From: an uncultured Eubacteriales bacterium
GTDB lineage: Bacteria > Bacillota > Clostridia > Oscillospirales > Oscillospiraceae
Direction: 5' to 3'
DNA length: 22,282 bases
Assembly (NCBI GenBank): GCA_902477055.1
Contig: CABSFY010000034.1
Location: forward strand, 1-22,282
Below the pieces are notes generated by a model. It searched no databases. It saw only the letters and a list, made by a program, of their open reading frames with translations, and was not told the origin of the DNA. Positions 1 to 7,275 of this stretch are shown piece by piece. The position numbers and the translations under genes are program-made. The stretch's first letter is position 1, and every line of letters starts with the position of its first letter.

Positions 1-8
1 ATGTTGGT

Positions 9-68
9 GCATGAAGTTTTTGTGCATCATTTCCGGTTGCCCCGCAGGGGCGAGGAAATGGCACATTT
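9..68 (+). repeat. 60-bp structured repeat, copy 1
   Basis: This segment matches the reverse complement of 13569-13628 at 57 of 60 positions, with differences at 43, 45 and 53. Positions 21-65 fold as a long hairpin: TGTGC pairs with GCACA, CATTTCC with GGAAATG, and GCCCC with GGGGC around a GCA triloop. Two of the three differences fall in the apical part and keep the fold: position 43 turns a C-G pair into a U-G wobble, and the triloop becomes GAA. No coding frame is supported. It could be a mobile palindromic repeat, a conserved 3' UTR module or a small RNA. The match is directly visible; the role is unknown. Confidence 0.8.
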
Positions 69-73
69 CTTAT

Positions 74-97
74 TTTGCTATGCTTTTGCATAGCAAA
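74..97. other. perfect 10-bp stem-loop after the repeat
   Basis: TTTGCTATGC and GCATAGCAAA form a perfect stem around a TTTT loop, starting a few bases after the repeat copy at 9-68. It is followed on plus by an A-rich stretch rather than a T run, so it is not a classic plus-strand terminator. It may be part of the preceding repeat module or a second stem at the end of the minus-strand ABC-F transcript. Confidence 0.5.
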
Positions 98-103
98 TAA
101 CAA

Positions 104-129
104 GGAGCTGCCCTACGGTGGGCAGCTCC
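104..129 (-). terminator. terminator of the ABC-F gene
   Basis: GGAGCTGCCC and GGGCAGCTCC form a perfect 10-bp GC-rich stem with a 6-nt loop, 10 bp past the stop codon of the minus-strand ABC-F gene. The downstream tract on minus is only moderately T-rich (TTGTTATTT). Confidence 0.75.
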
Positions 130-139
130 ATTTATTATA

Positions 140-1738
140 TCAGCGGGAGAGCTGTTCGAGGTATTCGTCGTAGGTGCCGAGGTAGTCGCGGGCAGTGCCA
201 TTGGGGCGGAACTCGATGATGCGGTTGGCGACGGATTGCAGCAGCTCATGGTCGTGCGAGGCGAACAGAACATTGCCGGGGAAGGCGATCATGCCCTTGT
301 TGACGGCTTGAATCGATTCCATGTCCAGATGGTTCGTCGGCTGGTCGAGCAGGATGACATTCGCGCCGGAGAGCATCATTTTCGACAGCATACAGCGCAC
401 CTTTTCACCGCCGGAGAGGACGTTTACGGGCTTAAAGGCATCCTCACCGGAGAACAGCATCCGACCGAGAAAGCCGCGCAGATACACGTCGTCCTTCTTT
501 GCCGAAAATTGCCGCAGCCAGTCGAGCAGCGTGTCCGTGCAGCCCTCAAAATAGGGAGAATTGTCCTTCGGCAGATAGCTCTGCGAGGTGGAAACGCCCC
601 ATTTGATCGTCCCCTCGTCCGGCTCCAGCTCACCCATGAGCAGCTTGAACATCGTCGTCTGTGCCAGCTCGTTTTCGCCGACGAAGGCGATCTTGTCGTT
701 GCGGTTGACGATGAAGGATACTTTATCCAGCAGCTTCACGCCGTCCACGGTTTTGGACACGTCTGTAACGAACAGAATATCCTTGCCGACCTCGCGCTCG
801 CGGGTAAAGCCGACGAAGGGATAGCGCCGCGACGAGGCAGGCATTTCCTCGACCGACAGCTTGTCCAGCAGACGGCGGCGGGCCGTGGCTTGCTTACTCT
901 TGGCCTTATTCGCGGAAAAACGGGAGATAAACTCTTGCAATTCCGCGATTTTTTCCTCATTGCGCTTGTTTTTGTTGCGAATAAGATTCTGCATGAGCTG
1001 GCTGGACTCGTACCAGAAGTCGTAGTTGCCGACGTACATCTTGATCTTGCCGTAGTCGATGTCCACGATGTGAGTGCAGACGGTGTTGAGGAAATGGCGG
1101 TCGTGGCTGACGACGATGACCATGCCGGTGTCCTCGTAGTTGAGGATAAAATCCTCCAGCCAGTTGATGGACTCGATATCGAGGTTGTTCGTCGGCTCGT
1201 CGAGCAGGATGATGTCGGGATTGCCGAACAGCGCCTGTGCCAGAAGCACCTTGACCTTTAAGCGGCCGTCCGTGTCGCGCATCCGGTCGCCATGCAGCTC
1301 GACGGGGATGCCAAGCCCCTGCAAAATGCGGCTGGCATCGGACTCGGCCTCCCAGCCGTTCAGCTCGGCGAACTCGATCTCCAGCTCCGAGGCCAGCATC
1401 CCATCCTCGTCGGAAAGCTCCGGCTTGGCGTAGATCGCCTCCTTTTGCTTCATGATATCGTACAGGCGGCGGTTGCCCATGATGACCGTGTCGAGGACGG
1501 TATAGTCGTCGTAGGCAAACTGATCCTGCTTCAAAACCGACATCCGCAGGCCGGGCTTGACGGAAATTTCACCCTTCGTGGACTCCAGCTCGCCGGAAAG
1601 CAGCCGGAGGAACGTCGATTTGCCCGCACCGTTCGCGCCGATGATGCCGTAGCAGTTCCCGGCGGTGAATTGCAGATCGACGTGCTGAAACAGAACGGAG
1701 CCGCCGAATTGCAGCGCCAGATCGGAAACGGTAATCAT
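140..1738 (-). CDS. ABC-F family ATPase (YbiT/YkpA type)
   Basis: A 532-residue soluble protein with two ABC ATPase domains and no membrane segments. ABC-F proteins of this kind act on the ribosome; the YbiT/YkpA group is not an exporter. Domain 1 has Walker A GANGAGKST (34-42) and Walker B with DEPTN (180-184). The charged linker is at about 245-300. Domain 2 has signature LSGGE (441-445). The signature of domain 1 is replaced by DTDGRLKVK (155-163), much as in E. coli YbiT from memory. Domain 2 is odd: its Walker A reads GENELAQTT (354-362), with Gln for the Lys, and its Walker B reads DQPTN (465-469), with Gln for the catalytic Glu. The ATG at 1738 is chosen over upstream starts because GAGG lies 8 nt before it and homology begins at MITVSDL. 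It has its own promoter at 1770-1797 and a terminator at 104-129. Confidence 0.92.
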   Translation of the reverse strand: MITVSDLALQFGGSVLFQHVDLQFTAGNCYGIIGANGAGKSTFLRLLSGELESTKGEISVKPGLRMSVLKQDQFAYDDYTVLDTVIMGNRRLYDIMKQKEAIYAKPELSDEDGMLASELEIEFAELNGWEAESDASRILQGLGIPVELHGDRMRDTDGRLKVKVLLAQALFGNPDIILLDEPTNNLDIESINWLEDFILNYEDTGMVIVVSHDRHFLNTVCTHIVDIDYGKIKMYVGNYDFWYESSQLMQNLIRNKNKRNEEKIAELQEFISRFSANKAKSKQATARRRLLDKLSVEEMPASSRRYPFVGFTREREVGKDILFVTDVSKTVDGVKLLDKVSFIVNRNDKIAFVGENELAQTTMFKLLMGELEPDEGTIKWGVSTSQSYLPKDNSPYFEGCTDTLLDWLRQFSAKKDDVYLRGFLGRMLFSGEDAFKPVNVLSGGEKVRCMLSKMMLSGANVILLDQPTNHLDMESIQAVNKGMIAFPGNVLFASHDHELLQSVANRIIEFRPNGTARDYLGTYDEYLEQLSR

Positions 1739-1769
1739 TTGCTTCACCTCGTTGTCATTCTTGCCTCTC

Positions 1770-1797
1770 AGTATACCACACAAACGCGGAGATGCAA
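1770..1797 (-). promoter_or_regulatory. sigma-A promoter of the ABC-F gene
   Basis: On minus, TTGCAT (1792-1797) and TATACT (1770-1775) are 16 bp apart, and a TGG precedes the -10 box (extended -10). The start codon lies about 32 bp downstream of the -10. Confidence 0.6.
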
Positions 1798-1802
1798 AGA
1801 AG

Positions 1803-1838
1803 AAAAAATGAGGGAAGCGCCGGAGCTCGACGCTTCCC
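1803..1838 (-). terminator. terminator of the MATE gene
   Basis: GGGAAGCG and CGCTTCCC pair around an 11-nt loop, starting 7 bp past the MATE stop codon. On minus the stem is followed by TCATTTTTTCTT. This is a clear intrinsic terminator, and it separates the MATE and ABC-F units. Confidence 0.85.
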
Positions 1839-1845
1839 ATAAATA

Positions 1846-3240
1846 TTAAGCGGGTACGGCCTGTTGGGCGAGTGCCTGCGCGTGGCGGCGCTTGAGGGTT
1901 TTGACGCTGATGAAATACGCCGGGATGAGGAAAATATCTGCGCACACCCATGCGGCGGGGTTGGCAAAGCAGATGACCGTAAAGCCCCAGTAGCCTGTCA
2001 GCCAGAAGCCGCAGATGCAGCGGGAGATCATTTCAAAAATACCGGCAAAAATTGCCTGCTTCGTGAATGACAGTCCCTGAATCATAAAGCGCAGGATGTT
2101 CACGAGGGACAGCGCGATATAGAACGCACCGTTGCAGATCAGGAACTGCCGCGCGTACTGCGCGATCTCCAGGCGGGTGGCCAGCGGCTCGGACGAATCA
2201 ATGAAAAGCTGCGCCAGATCGGCACCGAAGAAGATCATGACCGGCAGAACCAGCAGGGAATACCCGACCGCCAGCAGCACGCAGGAGGTTACGCCCTTGT
2301 GCAGCCGGTCGAGCTTCATAGCGCCGTAATTCTGCGCGCCGTAGACGGCCATGGTCGTTCCCATCGCGTCGAAAACGCAGATAAAAAGCTGATTGATCTT
2401 GTTGCCGACCGTGACGGCGGCGATATAATTGGCTGCCAGACCGTTGACTGCCGCCTGCACGACGATCGAGCCGATGGCGGTGATGGAGTATTGCAGCCCC
2501 ATCGGGAAGCCCATCGACATCAGACGCAGCAGCTCGGCCTTCCGCGGGCGAAGATCGTCGCGCGACAGGCGCAAAATGGGATACCGCTTGAACAGAATTG
2601 CAAGGCACAGCAGACCGCTGATCGCCTGCGACACCACCGTCGCCCAAGCCGGGCCGTTCACGCCCATGCCCAGCACCTGCACGGACAGAATGTCGAACGC
2701 CACGTTCAGCAGCGACGAGAGCACCAGAAAATAGATCGGCGTCCGCGAATCACCCAGCGAACGAATGATGCCGGAGAGCAGATTGTAGAGAATGATAACG
2801 GGGATGCCAAGAAAAATGACGAAAATGTAGTCAAATGCGTAGTCAAAAATGTCCAGCGGGGTGTCCATCCAGTGCAAAACCGTGCTGCAAAGCAGGCAGA
2901 CCACGACGGTGATGACCACCGCGAACGCCGCCGAGAGCCAGAAGCTGTTGGCGACGAAGCGGCGCAGCCCGTCCTCGTCGCCCTCGCCGAACTTCTGCGC
3001 CACGGGGATGACGAAGCCATTGCAGATGCCGATGCAGAAGCCGAGGACAAGGAAGTTGATCGAGCCGGTCGAGCCGACGCCCGCCAGCGCGTTCACGCCG
3101 AGATACCGTCCGACGACGAGCGTATCGACCATATTATAAAGCTGCTGGAACAGCAGCCCGCCGAGTAAGGGGACCAGGAAGCCGAGGATCAGCTTCATCG
3201 GCGACCCAACGGTCAGATTTTTCACGGAGCTTTTCTTCAT
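1846..3240 (-). CDS. MATE family efflux transporter
   Basis: A 464-residue inner-membrane protein with about 12 hydrophobic segments in two halves, the usual MATE size. Family marks include the N-terminal run LVPLLGGLLFQQLYNMVDT, the GRYLGVNALAGVG region and the GDSRTPIYFLVLSSLLN segment near residue 165. MATE exporters drive drugs or metabolites out of the cell with a sodium or proton gradient; the substrate cannot be read from sequence. The ATG at 3240 has AGGAGGAGG just upstream. The gene has its own promoter (3276-3304) and terminator, so it is probably monocistronic. No regulator gene is adjacent. Confidence 0.93.
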   Translation of the reverse strand: MKKSSVKNLTVGSPMKLILGFLVPLLGGLLFQQLYNMVDTLVVGRYLGVNALAGVGSTGSINFLVLGFCIGICNGFVIPVAQKFGEGDEDGLRRFVANSFWLSAAFAVVITVVVCLLCSTVLHWMDTPLDIFDYAFDYIFVIFLGIPVIILYNLLSGIIRSLGDSRTPIYFLVLSSLLNVAFDILSVQVLGMGVNGPAWATVVSQAISGLLCLAILFKRYPILRLSRDDLRPRKAELLRLMSMGFPMGLQYSITAIGSIVVQAAVNGLAANYIAAVTVGNKINQLFICVFDAMGTTMAVYGAQNYGAMKLDRLHKGVTSCVLLAVGYSLLVLPVMIFFGADLAQLFIDSSEPLATRLEIAQYARQFLICNGAFYIALSLVNILRFMIQGLSFTKQAIFAGIFEMISRCICGFWLTGYWGFTVICFANPAAWVCADIFLIPAYFISVKTLKRRHAQALAQQAVPA

Positions 3241-3275
3241 GACAGCCTCCTCCTTTCAGATTTTCAAACGCGCAT

Positions 3276-3304
3276 AGTCTACTACGAAGTGCGGCAACTT
3301 GCAA
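3276..3304 (-). promoter_or_regulatory. sigma-A promoter of the MATE gene
   Basis: On minus, TTGCAA (3299-3304) and TAGACT (3276-3281) are 17 bp apart, about 36 bp before the start codon. Positions 3305-3407 beyond it show no gene or strong structure. Confidence 0.65.
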
Positions 3305-3407
3305 GATGGAAAACTTCCGGTTTTCTGACATTTCTATCAGGACTTCTTCGTCGATTTGCATAAAAATCGGCTGAAAATTTGTGCAATACGATAAAATAAA
3401 GAAAGAA

Positions 3408-3437
3408 GCGCCCAACTTTCTGCTCAAAGTTGGGCGC
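3408..3437 (-). terminator. orphan strong intrinsic terminator
   Basis: GCGCCCAACTTT and AAAGTTGGGCGC form a perfect 12-bp stem with a 6-nt loop. On minus it is followed by TTCTTTCTTTATTTTAT; on plus no T run follows, so it reads as a minus-strand terminator. No credible minus-strand gene lies upstream of it (3438-3741). It may end an untranslated transcript or shield the MATE promoter from antisense transcription. Confidence 0.7.
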
Positions 3438-3450
3438 GGAGAAGATAATT

Positions 3451-3543
3451 TAGGGGCCGATGCCCACATCGGCCCTTGCAGGCAGTTTCGTTAGACGCTT
3501 GTAGGGGGCGGCGTTCTCGACGCCCCGTGTGCAGGCAATATCG
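3451..3543. repeat. two tandem palindromic repeat units
   Basis: Unit A (3451-3490) and unit B (3502-3543) share a plan: TAGGGG, a GC-rich hairpin, then TGCAGGCA(G/A)T(T/A)TCG. In A the stem is GGGCCGATG/CATCGGCCC (3454-3462 with 3467-3475). In B it is GGGGCG/CGCCCC (3505-3510 with 3521-3526), extended by CG/CG. The tails match at 12 of 15 positions while the stems differ in sequence but both stay paired. They look like intergenic repetitive palindromes; copies elsewhere in the genome are expected but cannot be seen here. Confidence 0.6.
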
Positions 3544-3548
3544 ATTTA

Positions 3549-3569
3549 GTGAATAGTGAATGGTGAATA
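3549..3569. repeat. tandem heptamer repeat (GTGAATA x3)
   Basis: Three consecutive 7-bp units, GTGAATA, GTGAATG and GTGAATA, are followed by a decayed fourth (GTGGAAATA). They lie just after the palindromic units and before the htpG promoter. This is a short tandem heptanucleotide tract of unknown role. Confidence 0.75.
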
Positions 3570-3659
3570 GTGGAAATAGGCGTTCCTTACGGCATAGGTC
3601 AAAATATATCCGCTGCGGCGGGTTTGCTGAAAAAAGTGTAAAGAAATTGTGACAGGGGG

Positions 3660-3687
3660 TTGCAAAATGGGAAAAGGGCGTTATAAT
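3660..3687 (+). promoter_or_regulatory. sigma-A promoter of htpG
   Basis: TTGCAA (3660-3665) and TATAAT (3682-3687) are 16 bp apart. Transcription would start at or just inside the CIRCE element that follows. Confidence 0.85.
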
Positions 3688-3691
3688 AGGA

Positions 3692-3718
3692 TTAGCACTC
3701 GGAACGAGTGAGTGCTAA
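3692..3718 (+). promoter_or_regulatory. CIRCE operator (HrcA site)
   Basis: TTAGCACTC, a 9-bp spacer and GAGTGCTAA match the CIRCE consensus exactly in arms and spacing. It begins 4 bp after the -10 box, where HrcA binding would block initiation until heat shock. It also shows that an upstream in-frame GTG (3712) inside the operator is not the htpG start. HrcA itself is not in the window. Confidence 0.95.
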
Positions 3719-3741
3719 TACGGACGAAGGAAGCAGATACT

Positions 3742-5634
3742 ATGGCAAAGAAACAATTTAAGGCAGAATCCAAGCGGCTGCTGGATCTGATGATCAATTC
3801 GATTTATACCCACAAGGAGATCTTTCTCCGGGAGCTGATTTCCAACGCGTCGGACGCGATCGATAAGCTGGCCTATCTGGCATTGACGGATGAGGCGGTC
3901 GGCCTGAACCGTAGCGATTTTGCGATTCGCCTGACGGCGGATAAGGACGCAAAGACCCTCACCGTTTCCGATAACGGCATCGGCATGAGCCGCGAGGAGA
4001 TGGAGGAAAACCTCGGCACCATTGCGCACAGCGGCTCTCTGGGCTTCAAGACCGCGATGGAGAAGCAGGAGGACATCGACATCATCGGTCAGTTCGGCGT
4101 GGGCTTCTATTCGGCGTTTATGGTTGCCGATAAGGTGACGGTCATTTCCAAGAAATACGGCGCCGACGAGGCATGGCAATGGGAATCCAGCGGCGCGGAC
4201 GGCTACACCATCACGCCCTGCGAGAAGGATGCCGCCGGCACGGACGTGATTATGACGCTCAAGGAGGACACCGAGGACGAGAAATATTCGGATTACCTCG
4301 GCGAATACCGCCTGCGCAGCCTGGTCAAGAAATATTCGGACTACATCCGCTACCCGATTAAGATGCTCGTCGAAACGCGCAGGCCCGTCGGCGAGGCGAA
4401 GGAGGGCGAGGAGCAGCAGTACGAAGCTGTGCAGGAGGACCAGACCCTTAATTCCATGGTCCCCATTTGGCAGAAGAATAAGAAGGACGTGACCGACGAG
4501 GAATATTTGAATTTCTATAAGGATAAGTTCTTCGATTATGAGGCCCCCGCCGGGAAAATTCATATCAGCGTCGAGGGCGCGGTGACATATAAGGCTCTGC
4601 TTTACATCCCCGCCAAGGCACCGTATGACTTCTATACCAAGGATTACAAGTCCGGCTTGCAGCTCTATTCCTCCGGTGTGATGATCATGGACAACTGTGC
4701 CGACCTGCTGCCGGAGCATTTCCGCTTCGTGCGCGGCGTTGTCGATACGCAGGATCTGAGCCTGAACATCAGCCGTGAGATGCTGCAGCATACCCGCGAG
4801 CTGAAAACCATCGCCGCGAATCTGGAAAAGAAGATCAAGGCCGAGCTGCTGCGCCTGCTGGAAAACGAGCGCGAAACGTACGAAAAGTTCTACGCGTCCT
4901 TCGGCCGTCAGCTCAAGTACGGTCTGGTGTCCGATTATGGGATGCACAAGGAGCTGCTGCAGGACCTGCTGCTGTTCCGCTCGGACAAGGAGGGCAAGCT
5001 CGTTTCGCTCAAGGAATACTGCACGGCCATGCCCGCCTCGCAGAAGCACATCTACTACGCCTCCGGCAACAGCGCCGAGCAGCTCTCGCGCCTGCCGCAG
5101 ACGAAGCAGCTCCGCGACCGCGGCTTTGACGTGCTGCTTTTGAGCGAACAGGTGGACGAATTCATCCCGCAGACCATCGGCAAGTACGACGAGAAGGAAT
5201 TCAAGAACATCCTGACCGACGATCTGGAGTTGGCCACCGAGGAAGAAAAGAAAGCCGCGCAGGAAAAGGCTGAGGAGTTGAAGCCCTGCTTTGATTTCAT
5301 CAAGGAAACGCTGGGCGACCGCGTGGCCGAGGTGCGGCTGTCGGCCGAGCTGGGCGAGCATCCGGTGTCGATGGTCCCGGAGGGCGGTATGAGCTTTGAA
5401 ATGGAAAAGTATTTCCGTTCGCTCGACCCGAATTCCGACTTCCGCACGGGCAAGGTGCTGGAGCTGAACGCCGCGCATCCCGCCGTTGCCGCCCTGCGCG
5501 ATGCCGTCGAGAGCGACCCGGAGAAGGCGAAGAAATACGCCGAGCTGCTGTACTGTCAGGGCCTGCTGATGGCGAACCTCCCGCTGGAGGACCCCACCGC
5601 GTACACCGACCTTGTGTGCGAGCTGATGAAGTAA
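3742..5634 (+). CDS. htpG: Hsp90 family chaperone HtpG
   Basis: A 630-residue cytosolic ATP-dependent chaperone of normal bacterial length (E. coli HtpG is 624). The GHKL ATPase domain shows RELISNASDA (30-39, with the catalytic Glu at 31), DNGIGM (77-82) and the lid and nucleotide motif GQFGVGFYSAF (116-126). The middle domain has NISREMLQ, whose Arg contacts the ATP phosphate. The C-terminal dimerisation domain is complete. The ATG at 3742 begins MAKKQFKAESKRLL as in other HtpG proteins, with GAAGGAA about 10 nt upstream. It is monocistronic between its promoter with CIRCE and a terminator at 5641. CIRCE predicts HrcA control, unlike B. subtilis, where htpG is outside the CIRCE regulon. Confidence 0.97.
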   Translation: MAKKQFKAESKRLLDLMINSIYTHKEIFLRELISNASDAIDKLAYLALTDEAVGLNRSDFAIRLTADKDAKTLTVSDNGIGMSREEMEENLGTIAHSGSLGFKTAMEKQEDIDIIGQFGVGFYSAFMVADKVTVISKKYGADEAWQWESSGADGYTITPCEKDAAGTDVIMTLKEDTEDEKYSDYLGEYRLRSLVKKYSDYIRYPIKMLVETRRPVGEAKEGEEQQYEAVQEDQTLNSMVPIWQKNKKDVTDEEYLNFYKDKFFDYEAPAGKIHISVEGAVTYKALLYIPAKAPYDFYTKDYKSGLQLYSSGVMIMDNCADLLPEHFRFVRGVVDTQDLSLNISREMLQHTRELKTIAANLEKKIKAELLRLLENERETYEKFYASFGRQLKYGLVSDYGMHKELLQDLLLFRSDKEGKLVSLKEYCTAMPASQKHIYYASGNSAEQLSRLPQTKQLRDRGFDVLLLSEQVDEFIPQTIGKYDEKEFKNILTDDLELATEEEKKAAQEKAEELKPCFDFIKETLGDRVAEVRLSAELGEHPVSMVPEGGMSFEMEKYFRSLDPNSDFRTGKVLELNAAHPAVAALRDAVESDPEKAKKYAELLYCQGLLMANLPLEDPTAYTDLVCELMK

Positions 5635-5640
5635 AGAAAA

Positions 5641-5675
5641 CGAATGCCTGCACGGACCAACCGCGCAGGCATTCG
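5641..5675. terminator. bidirectional terminator, htpG / flavoprotein
   Basis: CGAATGCCTGC (5641-5651) and GCAGGCATTCG (5665-5675) pair over 11 bp. TTTCCTTATTAT follows on plus and TTTTCTTTACTTC follows on minus, so the hairpin can end both convergent genes. Confidence 0.85.
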
Positions 5676-5691
5676 TTTCCTTATTATAATA

Positions 5692-7275
5692 TTATAATTC
5701 TGTCAGAATCGCCTCGGCGCAGCGCATTCCGTCTACTGCGGCGGATAGAATTCCGCCCGCGTAGCCTGCGCCCTCGCCGCAGGGATAGAGGCCGCGCAGG
5801 GGGCTTTGCAGATCCTCGCCGCGCAGGATGCGCACGGGGGAGGAGCTGCGCGTTTCCGGTGCGGTCAGAACCGCGTCGGGGTCGGCAAAGCCGGCCAGGC
5901 TCCGCTCCAGCGCCGGGATGGCCTGCTCCAAGGTGTCCGTGAGCTTTTTCGGCAATATTTCATGCAGATCGCACCACGTCACGCCGGGCCGGTACGTCGG
6001 CTGCACATTGCCTGCCGCCGTGGACGCGCGGCGCTGTAGAAAGTCGCCCGATCGCTGTGCCGGGGCGCGGTAGGTCTGTCCCGCAGCAAGAAACGCGCGA
6101 TGCTCGATCTCCTCCTGCCAGAGCATCCCGCCGAGGGGGGAGGCATCCGGAAAATCCTCCGGCTTGAGCGTTACCAGCAGCGCGGCGTTGGCATTTTCGC
6201 CGCCACGATCGGAATAGCTCATGCCGTTCGTCGCGATGCCGCCCGGCTGCGAGGCTGCCGCGACGACGTAGCCGCCGGGACACATACAGAACGTATAGGC
6301 CGAGCTGCCGTCCGGCAGATGGACCGACAGCTTGTAGTCGGCGGGCGGAAGATAGGCGGGTCGGGCCATGCCGTACTGTGCCCGGTCGATTGCCGCCTGC
6401 GGATGCTCGATGCGTACGCCCATGGAAAACGGCTTCGGCTCCATCGGCAGCTGCTGGGCCAGCAGTGCGCGGAAGGTGTCGCGGGCGCTGTGGCCGATGG
6501 CCAGAATCAGCTGATCGCAGTCGCAGGCGGTCGCTTTCCCGTCGTGGACGATCTCGCAGCCGGTCAGGCGGCCGCCATCTGCTCGCAGCCCGGTCAGGCG
6601 CGAACGGAAGCGCACCTCGCCGCCGAGCCGCTCGACCTCGTGCCGCAGATTGCGCACGACCTCGAACAGCACGTCCGTTCCGACATGGGGCTTGGCATCG
6701 TAGAGAATTTCCGGGGAGGCTCCGAAAGCGGCGAACTGCTCCAGCACCCAGCGGCAGCGTTCGTTTTTCGTGCCGGTGTTGAGCTTGCCGTCGGAGAACG
6801 TTCCTGCGCCGCCTTCGCCGAACTGCACGTTGCTCTCCGGGTCGAGCGCACCGCCGTTCCAGAAGGTCTCGACCTTTTCGCGGCGCGTTTCCACGCAGTC
6901 GCCGCGCTCGAAAACAATCGGCCGCAGGCCCGCCCGCGCCAGCACCAGCGCCGCGAACATCCCGGCGGGGCCGAAGCCGACGATCACCGGGCGCTTTTCG
7001 GCGGTTTTCTTCGGAATTTGGTAGCGATATGGCTCGATGCGGCTGATTTTTGGGTCACGATTGCGCCGAAGAAGCGCACCCTCTCCGCTGCGCAGGGCTA
7101 CGTCCACCGTATAGACCCAGCGCAGCGCCGGTTTTTTCCGCGCGTCGAGCGACCGGCGGAAGATCGACAGCGTTTTAATCTCCGAGGCCGGAAGCCGAAG
7201 CGCCTTTGCTGCGGCATATAGCAGCGCACCTTCTCCCTGCTCCGCAGGGAGCATCAAGTCGCGAATTCGTATCAT
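5692..7275 (-). CDS. FAD-dependent dehydrogenase, COG2509-like
   Basis: A 527-residue soluble flavoprotein. After an N-terminal domain of about 90 residues there is a dinucleotide-binding motif VIVGFGPAGMFAALVLARAG near residue 97, then FERGD. Further landmarks are FGEGGAGTFSDGKL, DVLFEVVRNLR and a C-terminal GLYPCGEGAGYAGGI that would close over FAD. These match the uncharacterised FAD-dependent dehydrogenases of COG2509; the reaction is unknown. The ATG at 7275 overlaps the stop of the upstream gene as ATGA and has AAGGAG 7 nt before it, so translation is probably coupled to the BaiN-like gene. It ends at the bidirectional terminator at 5641-5675. Confidence 0.85.
   Translation of the reverse strand: MIRIRDLMLPAEQGEGALLYAAAKALRLPASEIKTLSIFRRSLDARKKPALRWVYTVDVALRSGEGALLRRNRDPKISRIEPYRYQIPKKTAEKRPVIVGFGPAGMFAALVLARAGLRPIVFERGDCVETRREKVETFWNGGALDPESNVQFGEGGAGTFSDGKLNTGTKNERCRWVLEQFAAFGASPEILYDAKPHVGTDVLFEVVRNLRHEVERLGGEVRFRSRLTGLRADGGRLTGCEIVHDGKATACDCDQLILAIGHSARDTFRALLAQQLPMEPKPFSMGVRIEHPQAAIDRAQYGMARPAYLPPADYKLSVHLPDGSSAYTFCMCPGGYVVAAASQPGGIATNGMSYSDRGGENANAALLVTLKPEDFPDASPLGGMLWQEEIEHRAFLAAGQTYRAPAQRSGDFLQRRASTAAGNVQPTYRPGVTWCDLHEILPKKLTDTLEQAIPALERSLAGFADPDAVLTAPETRSSSPVRILRGEDLQSPLRGLYPCGEGAGYAGGILSAAVDGMRCAEAILTEL

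Noticed and set aside
3134..3469. 111-residue minus-strand frame upstream of MATE
   Set aside because: It runs through the MATE promoter and the orphan terminator and overlaps the MATE start in another frame; no domain is seen.
3712..3741. N-terminal extension of HtpG from GTG 3712
   Set aside because: It would start inside the CIRCE operator, near the transcription start, with no ribosome site; ATG 3742 matches the family.
3715..5478. 587-residue open frame antisense to htpG
   Set aside because: It lies wholly opposite a complete HtpG, has no plausible ribosome site or domain, and its composition is that of a mirror frame of high-GC codons.
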